Assembly (NCBI GenBank): GCA_036265935.1
Contig: DATAOB010000040.1
Span: 1 to 15,546, forward strand
From: JAFASC01 sp036265935
GTDB lineage: Bacteria > Pseudomonadota > Alphaproteobacteria > Rhizobiales > Beijerinckiaceae
Reading direction: 5' to 3'
DNA length: 15,546 nucleotides
The notes under the pieces are model-generated. The model was given only the letters and a program-made list of their open reading frames with translations. It was not told the origin of the DNA and searched no databases. Positions 1 to 6,566 of the stretch are shown here, piece by piece. A program made the translations under genes and the position numbers. Position 1 is the stretch's first letter; every line of letters starts with the position of its first letter.

Positions 1-387
1 ACCCAAAACTTCCGCGCTACCAGGCTGCGCCATACCCCGCCGCATGTAAGTCACTGTATTTCCTTGTCCTTGATCGACTGTCAAGCAGCCGAGACCGAGG
101 AGCGAACGAAGCAATCGTCATGTAACATGATACAGATGGCCGAACAAAGCCGGCGCCGGCGATACCATGTCGGCCGTAGCCCGGGGCGGAGGGCGCCGAT
201 GCTGCGTTGGCCGGGGATATCCGTGGTACGCCTGGAATGCAGAGAACGCCTGCCCGAAACCGTCCAGCGGAGCCCGAGCAGACGTCATTTGCGGCCTTGG
301 AAGCGCACGAGATGAGCAGCCGCGACAAAGGCGGAGAAAACTGCTCAATGTGGGATGAGCGATGTGCATCGAGAAAAGGAGAGACGG
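1..387. other. Intergenic / upstream region without a convincing gene
   Basis: I see no coding sequence here that I would defend; the open frames overlap one another on both strands and resemble no family I know. The stretch holds three short palindromic elements. CTTGA and TCAAG arms lie at 69-85, separated by 7 bases. TCATGT-A-ACATGA is at 118-130. GCCGGCGCCGGC is at 149-160. Any of these could be an operator for the downstream HdeA-like gene, but no partner regulator is visible. A purine-rich ribosome binding site for that gene sits at about 374-382. Confidence 0.5.
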
Positions 388-693
388 ATGAAACGCCAAC
401 TTTCGGTGTCGGCTGCGATGGCGATGCTTCTTTTATGCGCCACCAGCGCGATGGCACAGATGACGGTCGACGTTGCGAAGATAACTTGCAAGCAATACAT
501 ACTTTATGAAGTTGTCGATGGCCGAACCCTGGCGGTATGGTTGAGCGGCTACTACAGCGCTCAGCGCGGCACGACGCTCGTGGATATTCCCGACCTCCAA
601 GCCAAAGCCGACGTCGTGCGTGAATACTGCTTCAGACATTACGACGAGCCGCTTATGGACGCAGTCAAGAAGGCGCTTGGAACGACCAAATAG
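388..693 (+). CDS. HdeA/HdeB-like periplasmic acid-stress chaperone
   Basis: This is a 101-residue exported protein. Residues 1-23 form a signal peptide (basic MKRQ, hydrophobic core, AMA cleavage site). The mature part has exactly two cysteines, C34 in KITCKQY and C81 in REYCFRHY, 47 residues apart. That matches the single disulfide of HdeA-type acid chaperones, which unfold at low pH and hold periplasmic proteins in solution. The frame stays open upstream to 355, but the ATG at 388 is preferred because AAAGGAGAG lies just before it and the signal peptide begins there. It stands alone, followed by a GC-rich hairpin at 699-725. The family assignment rests on length, the cysteine pair and the C-terminal pattern, so HdeA-like is more secure than HdeA proper. 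Confidence 0.82.
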   Translation: MKRQLSVSAAMAMLLLCATSAMAQMTVDVAKITCKQYILYEVVDGRTLAVWLSGYYSAQRGTTLVDIPDLQAKADVVREYCFRHYDEPLMDAVKKALGTTK

Positions 694-698
694 GCTGT

Positions 699-725
699 GC
701 CAGGCGCAGCACTTTGCGCGTTGGC
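699..725 (+). terminator. Possible terminator hairpin after the HdeA-like gene
   Basis: Six bases after the stop codon, GCCA-G-GCGCA pairs with TGCGC-GT-TGGC around a 6-nt loop, giving two stacked helices of 4 and 5 bp with a small internal bulge. There is no T-run after it, so it may stabilise the 3' end or act with Rho rather than terminate by itself. Confidence 0.35.
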
Positions 726-911
726 GTCGAACAAAAGAGACGAGGCGTTGGATAATTTACTGCGAGTGCGGCCGATCAAATTGCGTTGCCTATGGCAAAA
801 GACGGGAACAATCCTGGAGCCCATTCCACATACGGACTGATAAAGAAAAACTTTGCCCAAGCTTGCGGTCCTTCTCACCGACAATATAGGCATTCACGAT
901 ACTGGCGACGT

Positions 912-925
912 TTGTCTCTAGACAA
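912..925. promoter_or_regulatory. Palindrome TTGTCTCTAGACAA, possible operator
   Basis: Arms TTGTCT and AGACAA are perfect inverted repeats around CT. A near copy, TTGTCTCTATCCAA, lies at 970-983. A palindrome with a degenerate second copy upstream of an open frame is the usual look of a dimeric repressor or activator site. No regulator gene is close by, so this is only a candidate. Confidence 0.25.
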
Positions 926-1001
926 TTAGCGCCCTGGATAACACTGACAAACTAATCTGTTGATCCCTATTGTCTCTATCCAAGCGCTCCGCGGTATCTG
1001 T

Positions 1002-1268
1002 ATGGAAGACAAGGCACGCAATAACCGCTTGACAGACGTGACCATGCTCTTGGATGGCGGCACTACGGCAAACCTCGTCCGATATGGCGGGGGCGGCAAC
1101 ATGGAAATCACAAACAAGGGAGAGCTGACCGCCGCGTTGTTATTCGGCCAAGGCCAACCGCTGGAACGAAAGCCTGTTATCCCATCTCTTTATAAACTCG
1201 CGGAACTCACTCTTAGAACTATTCAGACGCTGGAGCTGTTCTGGTTCGTAGAGAAGGCAGAAAGGTAG
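1002..1268 (+). CDS. Doubtful small hypothetical protein
   Basis: An open frame of 88 codons starts with ATG at 1002; the frame can be extended to a TTG at 960. The product begins MEDKARNNRLTDVTML and matches no family I recognise. There is no clear Shine-Dalgarno sequence, the third codon positions are not strongly GC-rich as in the true genes of this window, and nothing around it supports a role. It ends 29 bases before the convergent end of the DUF192 gene. It may be a real small gene, a decayed remnant or chance. Confidence 0.2.
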   Translation: MEDKARNNRLTDVTMLLDGGTTANLVRYGGGGNMEITNKGELTAALLFGQGQPLERKPVIPSLYKLAELTLRTIQTLELFWFVEKAER

Positions 1269-1297
1269 CTCGTTCGTTCGTCGGCTTGGAACCCCCC

Positions 1298-1774
1298 CTA
1301 CTTCCCGAAAATCAACGCCCGCACCATGTCGCCGGGTTTCGCATGAATGCGCGCCGCCGTCCCGGCATTGACCTCCAGCACGCCGACAACGGGCCCGCCG
1401 GAGGGGATCAGCGCCTCCGAAAGCGGTTCGGCATTCTCCTTGATCGAGACGATTTTGCCGTCCTTCGCGATGAAGAACATGTCGAGCGGCAGATAGGTGT
1501 TCTTCATCCAGAACTGCACGGGCTGCTCGATCTTGAAATCGAACAGCATGCCGCGATCGTCCGGCATATAGCGGCGAAACATCAGCCCCTGCGCCAGCTG
1601 CTCGGGCGTCCGCATCACCTCGACGGAGAACCGGTGCAGGCCGTCGGAGGTGACGATCTCGACATTCTCCAGCGCTTGCTGTGCGCGCGCGGACGGGGCC
1701 GCGGCGAGAGAGATCAGCGTCAGCACGCCGGCGAGAAAGCTGCGGAACGCGCGAGCGGCAGGGGCGTGCGGCAA
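1298..1774 (-). CDS. DUF192 family exported protein
   Basis: This 158-residue protein has a signal peptide (residues 1 to about 31, ending PSARAQ) followed by one DUF192 domain, so it should act in the periplasm. Family hallmarks are visible: GLMFRRYMPDDRGMLFDF (63-80), FWMKNTYLPLDMFFI (88-102) and VLEVNAG (132-138). The biochemical role of DUF192 proteins is not established. I place the start at TTG (1774) because GGAGG lies 5 bases upstream; a GTG at 1786 would add four residues but lacks a ribosome binding site. It follows the double cold-shock gene on the same strand after about 65 bases, so co-transcription is likely. The GGAGG can pair with an upstream CCTCC (see the hairpin entry), so translation may be controlled by RNA structure. 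Confidence 0.88.
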   Translation of the reverse strand: MPHAPAARAFRSFLAGVLTLISLAAAPSARAQQALENVEIVTSDGLHRFSVEVMRTPEQLAQGLMFRRYMPDDRGMLFDFKIEQPVQFWMKNTYLPLDMFFIAKDGKIVSIKENAEPLSEALIPSGGPVVGVLEVNAGTAARIHAKPGDMVRALIFGK

Positions 1775-1779
1775 ATGAT

Positions 1780-1795
1780 CCTCCACAAGCGGAGG
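1780..1795 (-). promoter_or_regulatory. Hairpin covering the DUF192 ribosome binding site
   Basis: On the minus-strand transcript, CCUCC (1795-1791), a 6-nt loop and GGAGG (1784-1780) form a 5-bp GC-rich stem. The GGAGG half is the Shine-Dalgarno sequence for the TTG start at 1774. Closing the stem would hide it. The pairing is seen in the sequence; a regulatory effect is inference. Confidence 0.35.
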
Positions 1796-1839
1796 CCCGG
1801 CCGTCCGCGCCCGTCAAGATGGTCGGCGCGGGCCGTTCG

Positions 1840-2427
1840 TCAATGCGAGGCGGGGAGACTCGTCTCGAGCCGGCGGACTTCCGCCGCCATCAGGCCCTTC
1901 GGACCATAGCCGAAGCGCACGAGCAGGCTGTCCCCCGGCTTCAAATCGGCGATGCCGTAGCGGCGCAGGGTTTCCATATGAACGAAAATATCTTCGGTGC
2001 CCTCGCCGCGCGTCAAAAAACCAAAGCCGCGCATGCGGTTGAACCATTTCACGACGGCGATTTCGAAACCACCGACCGGCGTCACCTGAACGTGCGTGCG
2101 CGGCGCCTGCAGTTCGGCCGGATGCAGGGCGGTCGACTCGTCCATCGACACGATGCGCAGGACTTGCAGGCCTTTCGGCCGCCGCTGCGCCTCGCAGACG
2201 ATGTGCGCGCCTTCAGGCGCCGTGGAATAGCCGTCGCGCCGAAGCACCGTCACATGCAGGAGAACGTCGGGGAGCCCGGTGTCGGGCACGATGAATCCGT
2301 AGCCCTTCGCCACGTCGAACCATTTGACCCGGCCGCTAATTTCGACGAGATCGAGGCCGGCTTCCTCGCCGTGTTCGTGACCGCGTTCGAGATCGAAATC
2401 AGCCGCTGTCGGATCTCTGCCGCCCAC
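1840..2427 (-). CDS. Double cold-shock-domain nucleic-acid-binding protein
   Basis: This 195-residue cytoplasmic protein has two cold-shock domains. The first spans about 29-95, with RNP1-like KGYGFIVP (41-48) and RNP2-like DVLLHVTVL (54-62). The second spans about 121-187, with RGFGFLTR (133-140) and DIFVHMETL (146-154). A linker with HPAEL and THVQVTP joins them. Each KWF core carries the aromatic residues that stack on single-stranded RNA or DNA. CspA itself is about 70 residues with one domain; two-domain versions are common in rhizobia and relatives. The start is GTG at 2427, with only a weak purine stretch before it and an in-frame stop a few codons upstream. The acidic N-terminus (about 28 residues) is poorly conserved. 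It heads a probable two-gene unit with the DUF192 gene. An RNA-chaperone role is inferred from family. Confidence 0.92.
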   Translation of the reverse strand: MGGRDPTAADFDLERGHEHGEEAGLDLVEISGRVKWFDVAKGYGFIVPDTGLPDVLLHVTVLRRDGYSTAPEGAHIVCEAQRRPKGLQVLRIVSMDESTALHPAELQAPRTHVQVTPVGGFEIAVVKWFNRMRGFGFLTRGEGTEDIFVHMETLRRYGIADLKPGDSLLVRFGYGPKGLMAAEVRRLETSLPASH

Positions 2428-2511
2428 TTGCCCGCCCCCACCGGCACTACCGCACTACCCGCACACGCCCCCTGTTTGCGGGCCCTTCGGCGAATCGTAA
2501 AGCCTATAGTA

Positions 2512-2525
2512 GACTCACCAGAGTC
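2512..2525. promoter_or_regulatory. Inverted repeat GACTC-ACCA-GAGTC upstream of the cold-shock gene
   Basis: Five-base arms flank ACCA about 85 bases upstream of the GTG start. On the minus strand it is followed by TACTATAGG, which could be a -10 box. It may be an operator or a hairpin in the 5' leader. Weak evidence. Confidence 0.2.
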
Positions 2526-2543
2526 AGCATAGCACTGCCATTT

Positions 2544-2560
2544 TTTCGGCAAAGCCGAAA
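2544..2560. terminator. Stem-loop TTTCGGC-AAA-GCCGAAA after the sirtuin gene
   Basis: Perfect 7-bp arms enclose a 3-nt loop, 55 bases past the sirtuin stop and before the likely promoter of the cold-shock gene. In the minus-strand transcript the stem is followed by A residues, not U, so it is not a classic intrinsic terminator. Its place between two co-directional genes still suggests a 3'-end or boundary structure. Confidence 0.35.
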
Positions 2561-2614
2561 TCGAATTCGCTTGTGGATGATGTGGATAGTGTTGCCGTTG
2601 CGCCAGCAAAAATT

Positions 2615-3370
2615 TCAGGCAGCAAGCGGCTCGAGAAAATCGCCGATGTCGCCGCGCAACACCAGGTCGGCAAAATCGTCAAGCGGCGTCGGGTCTCTGT
2701 TGACGATGACGAGCGTGGCGCCGTGGCGCTTGGCGGTGAGCGGAAAGCCCGCCGCGGGGTAGACGACGAGAGACGAGCCGATCGCCATGAACAGATCGCA
2801 GTCGAGCGTCTCCTCTTCGGCGCGGCGCATCGCCAGTTCCGGCATCGCCTGGCCGAAGGAAATCGTTGCGGATTTGATGTAGCCGCCGCACTCGCATTGC
2901 GGCGCAGCGCCGGTGCCCTCGAACTCGCGCCTGACGTCGACAAGCTCGTAGCGGCGCGCGCAGGTGAGGCAGCGCGCATAGGTGCCGTTGCCATGCAGCT
3001 CGATGACGCGCTCCTCCGGCACGCCGGAGGCTTGATGCAGGCCGTCGATGTTCTGCGTGATGATGGCGCTCATGCGGCCGCTGGCGATAAGCCGCGCGAG
3101 CGCGCGATGCCCGCGGCCGGGTTTTGCGTGCGCGTAGAGATCGTCCATGACGAATTTGCGCCGCCAGGCCTCTTCGCGCATCAGCGGATCGCGAAGAAAG
3201 TCGGAAAATTCGATCGGCTGGTTCTTAAGCCACGGCGAACCGGGCGAGCGGAAGTCCGGCACGCCGCATTCGGTCGAAATGCCGGCGCCGGTGAAGCCGA
3301 CGGCCCGGCGCGCCGAGCCGACGAGCAACTGCAATTCGGCCCGGCCTTCGGCGAGCGAGTCGAGGATCAT
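2615..3370 (-). CDS. Sir2-family NAD-dependent protein deacylase (sirtuin)
   Basis: This 251-residue protein covers a whole bacterial sirtuin catalytic domain. It removes acyl groups from protein lysines using NAD+, releasing nicotinamide and O-acyl-ADP-ribose. Visible motifs: GAGIS (28-32), PDFR (38-41), TQNID (105-109), catalytic H126 in ELHGN, GSSL (198-201) and NRDPTPLD (224-231). A zinc-binding module has C134 and C137 followed by C159 and C161; the second pair is C-x-C rather than the common C-x2-C. The ATG at 3370 is chosen because the frame upstream runs into the next gene and has no other start after that gene's stop; no good Shine-Dalgarno sequence is seen. It lies 40 bases behind the Gly/Tyr-rich gene on the same strand. 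Substrates cannot be told from sequence. Confidence 0.93.
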   Translation of the reverse strand: MILDSLAEGRAELQLLVGSARRAVGFTGAGISTECGVPDFRSPGSPWLKNQPIEFSDFLRDPLMREEAWRRKFVMDDLYAHAKPGRGHRALARLIASGRMSAIITQNIDGLHQASGVPEERVIELHGNGTYARCLTCARRYELVDVRREFEGTGAAPQCECGGYIKSATISFGQAMPELAMRRAEEETLDCDLFMAIGSSLVVYPAAGFPLTAKRHGATLVIVNRDPTPLDDFADLVLRGDIGDFLEPLAA

Positions 3371-3410
3371 GTCGATGCGCGTGTCGCGCCCGCCGCGGGG
3401 CCGGGCGGTC

Positions 3411-3782
3411 TCACCAATGCCGGTAGTGGTGGTGGCGGTGGGCGCGCCGATAAACCGAGCGGCCGACGAGCGGCCCCGGTGCATACCCATAGCTGTATCC
3501 AGGCACATACCCATAGCCATAAGCCTGCCCGTAGCCAGGGCCCCAGTAGCTCATCGGCGGCGAGTTATAGCCGACCATTGGACCGCTGGGAGAGCCCCAG
3601 TAAACCCCGTTTTGATAACCGTTGTTGATGCCTTGGGCGGTGGGCAGGTCGCGCGCACGCGCATCGCCCAATCCCGAGTCCATTCCTCCTCCTCCTCCTC
3701 CTCCTCCCTGCTGGGCGTAGGCGGCACCCGCAAGCGCGGCGCCGAGGGCGAAGGCGCCCAAAAACGCTATGCGTTTGATCAT
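3411..3782 (-). CDS. Exported Gly/Tyr-rich protein with His-rich tail (paralogue 1)
   Basis: I do not recognise a named family. The 123-residue product has a signal peptide (1-23, ending AYA), then eight glycines encoded by eight GGA codons, then GLGDARARDLPTAQGINN (37-54). A Tyr/Gly/Pro low-complexity region (about 62-104) follows, and the C-terminal tail RAHRHHHYRHW is very rich in His. The next gene upstream (3816-4097) shares the signal peptide type, GLGDAR, LPT, GINN and a His/Arg/Tyr tail, so the two are tandem paralogues 33 bases apart. The start at 3782 follows an (AGG)4 Shine-Dalgarno tract. A periplasmic or surface role is inferred from the signal peptide; the tail could bind metal, which is speculation. 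Confidence 0.78.
   Translation of the reverse strand: MIKRIAFLGAFALGAALAGAAYAQQGGGGGGGGMDSGLGDARARDLPTAQGINNGYQNGVYWGSPSGPMVGYNSPPMSYWGPGYGQAYGYGYVPGYSYGYAPGPLVGRSVYRRAHRHHHYRHW
3684..3707 (-). repeat. (GGA)8 trinucleotide tract encoding Gly8
   Basis: Eight perfect GGA units in coding sense, read as TCC on the plus strand, directly after the predicted signal-peptide cleavage site. Unit gain or loss would lengthen or shorten the glycine run without changing frame. Confidence 0.9.
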
Positions 3783-3784
3783 CA

Positions 3785-3796
3785 CCTCCTCCTCCT
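3785..3796 (-). promoter_or_regulatory. (AGG)4 extended Shine-Dalgarno tract
   Basis: Four AGG units precede TG-ATG. The full GAGGTGAT around the start is close to a perfect complement of the 16S rRNA tail, but the nearest GGAGG is only 2 bases from the ATG. The repeats give alternative spacings out to about 8 bases. Confidence 0.7.
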
Positions 3797-3815
3797 CAGG
3801 TAAGGGCCACAAGCT

Positions 3816-4097
3816 CTAATAATACCGGTGGTGGCGAGGCCGATGCCGCGGCATGTAGGCCGAACGTCCGCGATATCCCGGGCGGGCGGCGGGGTAGCCC
3901 GGGGGCGGCGCATAACCGTAGCCGTAGGCGTAGGGCTGCGGCCCATAGCTGTTGTTGATCCCGAGCGTCGTCGGCAGGTTCTGCGAGCGGGCGTCACCGA
4001 GGCCACCGTTTCCGATCCCCTCCATCTGGGCATAGGCCTGACCGGCGGAGAGTGCGGCGACGAGGCCGAGAGCGCCTGCGAATGCAAATCGCTTCAT
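3816..4097 (-). CDS. Exported Gly/Tyr-rich protein with His/Arg-rich tail (paralogue 2)
   Basis: This 93-residue protein has a signal peptide (1-23, ending AYA), then GGLGDARSQNLPTTLGINN (31-49), a YAYGYGYAPPPGYP stretch, and the tail PRHRPRHHRYY. It is the shorter partner of the gene at 3411-3782 and lacks its polyglycine run and the YWGSPSGPMVGYNSPP insert. The start at 4097 is supported by AGGAAC upstream. It is the first gene of a probable unit with its paralogue and perhaps the sirtuin, and is divergent from pyrE across 146 bases. No function is known to me. The conserved GLGDAR...LPT...GINN core between low-complexity flanks suggests a small family of its own. Confidence 0.75.
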   Translation of the reverse strand: MKRFAFAGALGLVAALSAGQAYAQMEGIGNGGLGDARSQNLPTTLGINNSYGPQPYAYGYGYAPPPGYPAARPGYRGRSAYMPRHRPRHHRYY

Positions 4098-4243
4098 GTG
4101 AAATGTTCCTATGTTGGAGATGTCGCGGATGGAACGAGCGCGGATTGTCCGCTAAGAACGCGTGGCTAGTCCAAGAGTTGCGCCAGGTCGGAGCCGACGC
4201 CAAGCGCCACGCGCAAGCCCGCCGCGAATGTCAGAGAGAACGT

Positions 4244-4948
4244 ATGTCAGCCAGTCCCCAGAGCCTCGGCAAGGAGCTGATTGCGGCGCAGACCGCGAAA
4301 ATGCTGATCGAGGTGAAGGCGATCCTGTTCGATGCCGAAAAGCCGTTCACCTTCACGTCAGGCTGGGCGAGCCCGGTCTATGTCGATATGCGCAAGATCA
4401 TCTCCTATCCGCGTCTGCGCAATGCGATCCTCGATTTCGCCGTGACCACCGTCCAGCACGAGATCGGCTATGAGGTGATCGACGTCGTCGCCGGCGGCGA
4501 GACGGCCGGCATTCCCTTCGCCGCCTGGCTCGCCGACCGGCTGATGCTGCCGATGCAATACATCCGCAAGAAGCCGAAAGGTTTTGGCCGCAACGCCCAG
4601 ATCGAAGGCGATTTGCATCCGGGCAGCCGCGCGCTGCTCGTTGAAGACCTGGCAACCGACGGCCGCAGCAAGGTCAATTTCTGCAATGCGCTGCGCGAGG
4701 CACAGCAATCCTGCGCCCATGTCTTCGTGTTCTTCTTCTACGACATTTTCCCGCATGCGCGGGAGGAGATGGCCGAGCTCGGCGTCACCCTGCACTATCT
4801 CGCGACCTGGTGGGACGTGCTGCGCGTCGCCCGCGAGAACGAATTTTTCGCCAAACGCACGCTCGATGAGGTGGAGAGCTTTCTGAAGAAGCCAGCGGAA
4901 TGGTCGGCCGCACATGGCGGCATAGCGGAATTCAAAGCCGCGGGTTGA
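4244..4948 (+). CDS. pyrE: Orotate phosphoribosyltransferase
   Basis: This enzyme joins orotate to PRPP to make orotidine 5'-monophosphate, the fifth step of pyrimidine synthesis, in the cytoplasm. The 234-residue product carries FTFTSGWASPVYVDMRK near the N-terminus (36-51, orotate site region), VVAGGETAGIPFAAWLA (81-97), the catalytic-loop lysines in YIRKKPKGFGR (106-116), and the PRPP-binding loop LLVEDLATDGRSK (131-143). Length fits the alphaproteobacterial form. The frame is open far upstream, but ATG 4244 is the first start giving a normal N-terminus and follows an AGAGAG stretch. It is divergent from the Gly/Tyr-rich genes and lies 30 bases ahead of the beta-propeller gene, which may be co-transcribed. 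Confidence 0.95.
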   Translation: MSASPQSLGKELIAAQTAKMLIEVKAILFDAEKPFTFTSGWASPVYVDMRKIISYPRLRNAILDFAVTTVQHEIGYEVIDVVAGGETAGIPFAAWLADRLMLPMQYIRKKPKGFGRNAQIEGDLHPGSRALLVEDLATDGRSKVNFCNALREAQQSCAHVFVFFFYDIFPHAREEMAELGVTLHYLATWWDVLRVARENEFFAKRTLDEVESFLKKPAEWSAAHGGIAEFKAAG

Positions 4949-4978
4949 GCGGCAGATAAACTGGGAGGAAGGTACATC

Positions 4979-6130
4979 ATGGTTGTTCGCGCCTCGTCGG
5001 GGCTCGCCCTGGCATTCGCCATCGCCGGCGCTTCAATGGCTGCTCGCGCCGAAATCGCGGTTTCATCGAACGACGCGCACACGGTCACCGTCAACGGACA
5101 GCAGATTGCGGCCGAGCCTGTCGTCGCCGATACGCTTTCGATCGTCGATCTGGCAAAATACCCGCCGCAGGTGGCCGCGACGATCGACGTTCCCGGCAGT
5201 GTTGTCGGACCGCCTTATGCTGTCGCCGTGGCACCGGACGAGAGCTTCGCGATCGTCTCGTCGGCGACGAAACTGGACTCAGCCGATCCGAAGAAGATCG
5301 TGCCTGACGACCGCGTGTCGATGATTGACCTCGCGGGCGGACCGAAGGTTGTACAACAGGTTACAGCTGGCGCCGGTGCGACGTCGGTCGGCATCTCGCC
5401 GAATGGCTCCCTGGTCCTCGTCGCCAACCGCACGGAAGGTACCGTCTCAGCCTTTCGCCTGAATAACAAAAAGCTCGAGGCGCTCGACAAGGTCGATCTC
5501 GGCAATCCCAAAGCCGGCCCGAGCGGGCTCGCCTTCGTGTCCGATCGCGTTGCGCTGGTTTCACGTGACGGCGACAACATGATCAACGTGCTGCGGATCG
5601 ACGGGAACACGATTACAGTCGACCCGCGTCCGCTGACCACCGGCGTGCGGCCCTATACGCTTGCTGTCGCGGCGAGCGGCAATCTTGCCGCGGTCTCCAA
5701 CATGGGCCGCGGCGACGACGACATCGATACGGTGAGCCTGATCGATGTTTCGTCGGAGCCGTTCCGCACCGTCGAGACGATTTCCGTCGGCATGAGTCCG
5801 GAGGGCCTGCGCTTTTCGCCGGACGGAAAATTCCTGGCAGTGGGAACGCAGGAAGGAACCACCAAAAAGAACGGCTCACCGTTTCAGACCCCCAATGGCC
5901 GGCTGGCGATGTATGCCGTCGACGGCAAATCGCTCCGCAAAGTGGCGGAGGCGCCGGTCGGTCACTGGTCGCAAGGAATTGCCTTCTCGAAGAATGGCGA
6001 AACGATCATCGTGCAGAACATGGTCGAGCGGACGCTGGCGGTGTTTCGCTTCGACGGCCAAAAACTTACGGCAGGCACGCCGATTGCGATCGGCGCCGGG
6101 CCGGCGGCGCTTGGTACCGCGTGGCGATAA
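4979..6130 (+). CDS. Exported YVTN/lactonase-like beta-propeller protein
   Basis: The 383-residue protein begins with a signal peptide (1-24, ending ARA), so it is periplasmic or secreted. The rest is built from beta-propeller blades of the YVTN/6-phosphogluconolactonase type. Repeats are seen as AVAVAPDESFAIVSSA (81-96), SVGISPNGSLVLVANR (136-151), LAVAASGNLAAVSN (228-241), GLRFSPDGKFLAVGTQ (276-291) and GIAFSKNGETIIVQN (333-347). Such folds include true lactonases and non-enzymatic binding proteins, and I cannot tell which this is. A strong GGGAGGAAGG ribosome binding site precedes ATG 4979. It follows pyrE by 30 bases, and I see no pathway link between them. It converges on the small secreted protein at 6167. 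Confidence 0.85.
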   Translation: MVVRASSGLALAFAIAGASMAARAEIAVSSNDAHTVTVNGQQIAAEPVVADTLSIVDLAKYPPQVAATIDVPGSVVGPPYAVAVAPDESFAIVSSATKLDSADPKKIVPDDRVSMIDLAGGPKVVQQVTAGAGATSVGISPNGSLVLVANRTEGTVSAFRLNNKKLEALDKVDLGNPKAGPSGLAFVSDRVALVSRDGDNMINVLRIDGNTITVDPRPLTTGVRPYTLAVAASGNLAAVSNMGRGDDDIDTVSLIDVSSEPFRTVETISVGMSPEGLRFSPDGKFLAVGTQEGTTKKNGSPFQTPNGRLAMYAVDGKSLRKVAEAPVGHWSQGIAFSKNGETIIVQNMVERTLAVFRFDGQKLTAGTPIAIGAGPAALGTAWR

Positions 6131-6166
6131 CGGCAGATTCGGCGGCGGCGGCGAAAAGCGCTCGCG

Positions 6167-6421
6167 CTACTGATTGCAGTTGGAGCAGATGTCGGGAAAC
6201 CCGATGCGCGGGTTTGGGCGATGGCGCTTTGCTTTGTGGCCTTTCGAGACGGTCGCGGCTGACCTGCCCTCGCCGGTAATGCCGAAAGAGGTGGCGTCGT
6301 GCGGCACCGACGCGGCAGTGGGTTGCCGATGTCCAATGGGCGCGCTGGTTTGAGCGATCGCGCCATGGTTTCCGCAGACCAGGACCGCGGCCAGAACGGC
6401 AGCGCTCGCGAACATGCGCAT
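6167..6421 (-). CDS. Small secreted protein with C-terminal CxxC
   Basis: This 84-residue product has a clear signal peptide (1 to about 24, ending AIAQ). A short Ser/Thr/Ala-rich linker follows, then a basic stretch KGHKAKRHRPNPR (60-72), and the end is IGFPDICSNCNQ with cysteines at 79 and 82. AAAGGAG lies at a good distance before ATG 6421, which supports translation. No family is recognised. The CxxC at the very C-terminus with a preceding basic His-containing segment could bind metal or heme or form a disulfide, but nothing decides between these. It is convergent with the beta-propeller gene (36 bases apart) and divergent from the DUF4337 gene. Confidence 0.68.
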   Translation of the reverse strand: MRMFASAAVLAAVLVCGNHGAIAQTSAPIGHRQPTAASVPHDATSFGITGEGRSAATVSKGHKAKRHRPNPRIGFPDICSNCNQ

Positions 6422-6566
6422 TATGGTATTCTCCTTTCAGGCGCAAGGTTCCCCGCCGGCGATAATGCGCTGCAGCGATTGGCGTTGCATCTTAAAAGCG
6501 GCGGCGGTAAGGGCGCCTGATCTCGGCGCGACATGCTTAGGGGCCCTCGTTTATTCCGGAGGAAAA

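Larger units (their letters stand above)
694..1297. other. Long weakly coding gap with a repeated palindromic 14-mer
   Basis: About 600 bases without a confident gene. Base composition looks less GC-rich than the genes to the right, by eye only. At 912-925 lies the palindrome TTGTCTCTAGACAA, and at 970-983 the related TTGTCTCTATCCAA (12 of 14 identical), starts 58 bp apart. The only open frame of any length is the doubtful small ORF at 1002-1268. Confidence 0.45.

Noticed and set aside
17..457. 146-codon open frame on the minus strand
   Set aside because: It overlaps the HdeA-like gene in antisense, has no start signals and no recognisable sequence.
1681..2532. 283-codon open frame on the plus strand
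   Set aside because: It is antisense to the double cold-shock gene and is explained by third-position GC bias.
3371..3520. Upstream extension of the sirtuin to a start at 3520
   Set aside because: It would overlap the Gly/Tyr-rich gene by over 100 bases and adds a low-complexity stretch not found in sirtuins. ATG 3370 gives a normal N-terminus.
2573..3628. 351-codon open frame on the plus strand
   Set aside because: It is antisense to the sirtuin gene, which has all catalytic and zinc residues. The plus-strand product has no recognisable domain.
3684..3796. CRISPR-like repeat
   Set aside because: The units are perfect trinucleotides in coding and ribosome-binding contexts, with no spacers or longer repeats. 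No CRISPR array is present in the window.
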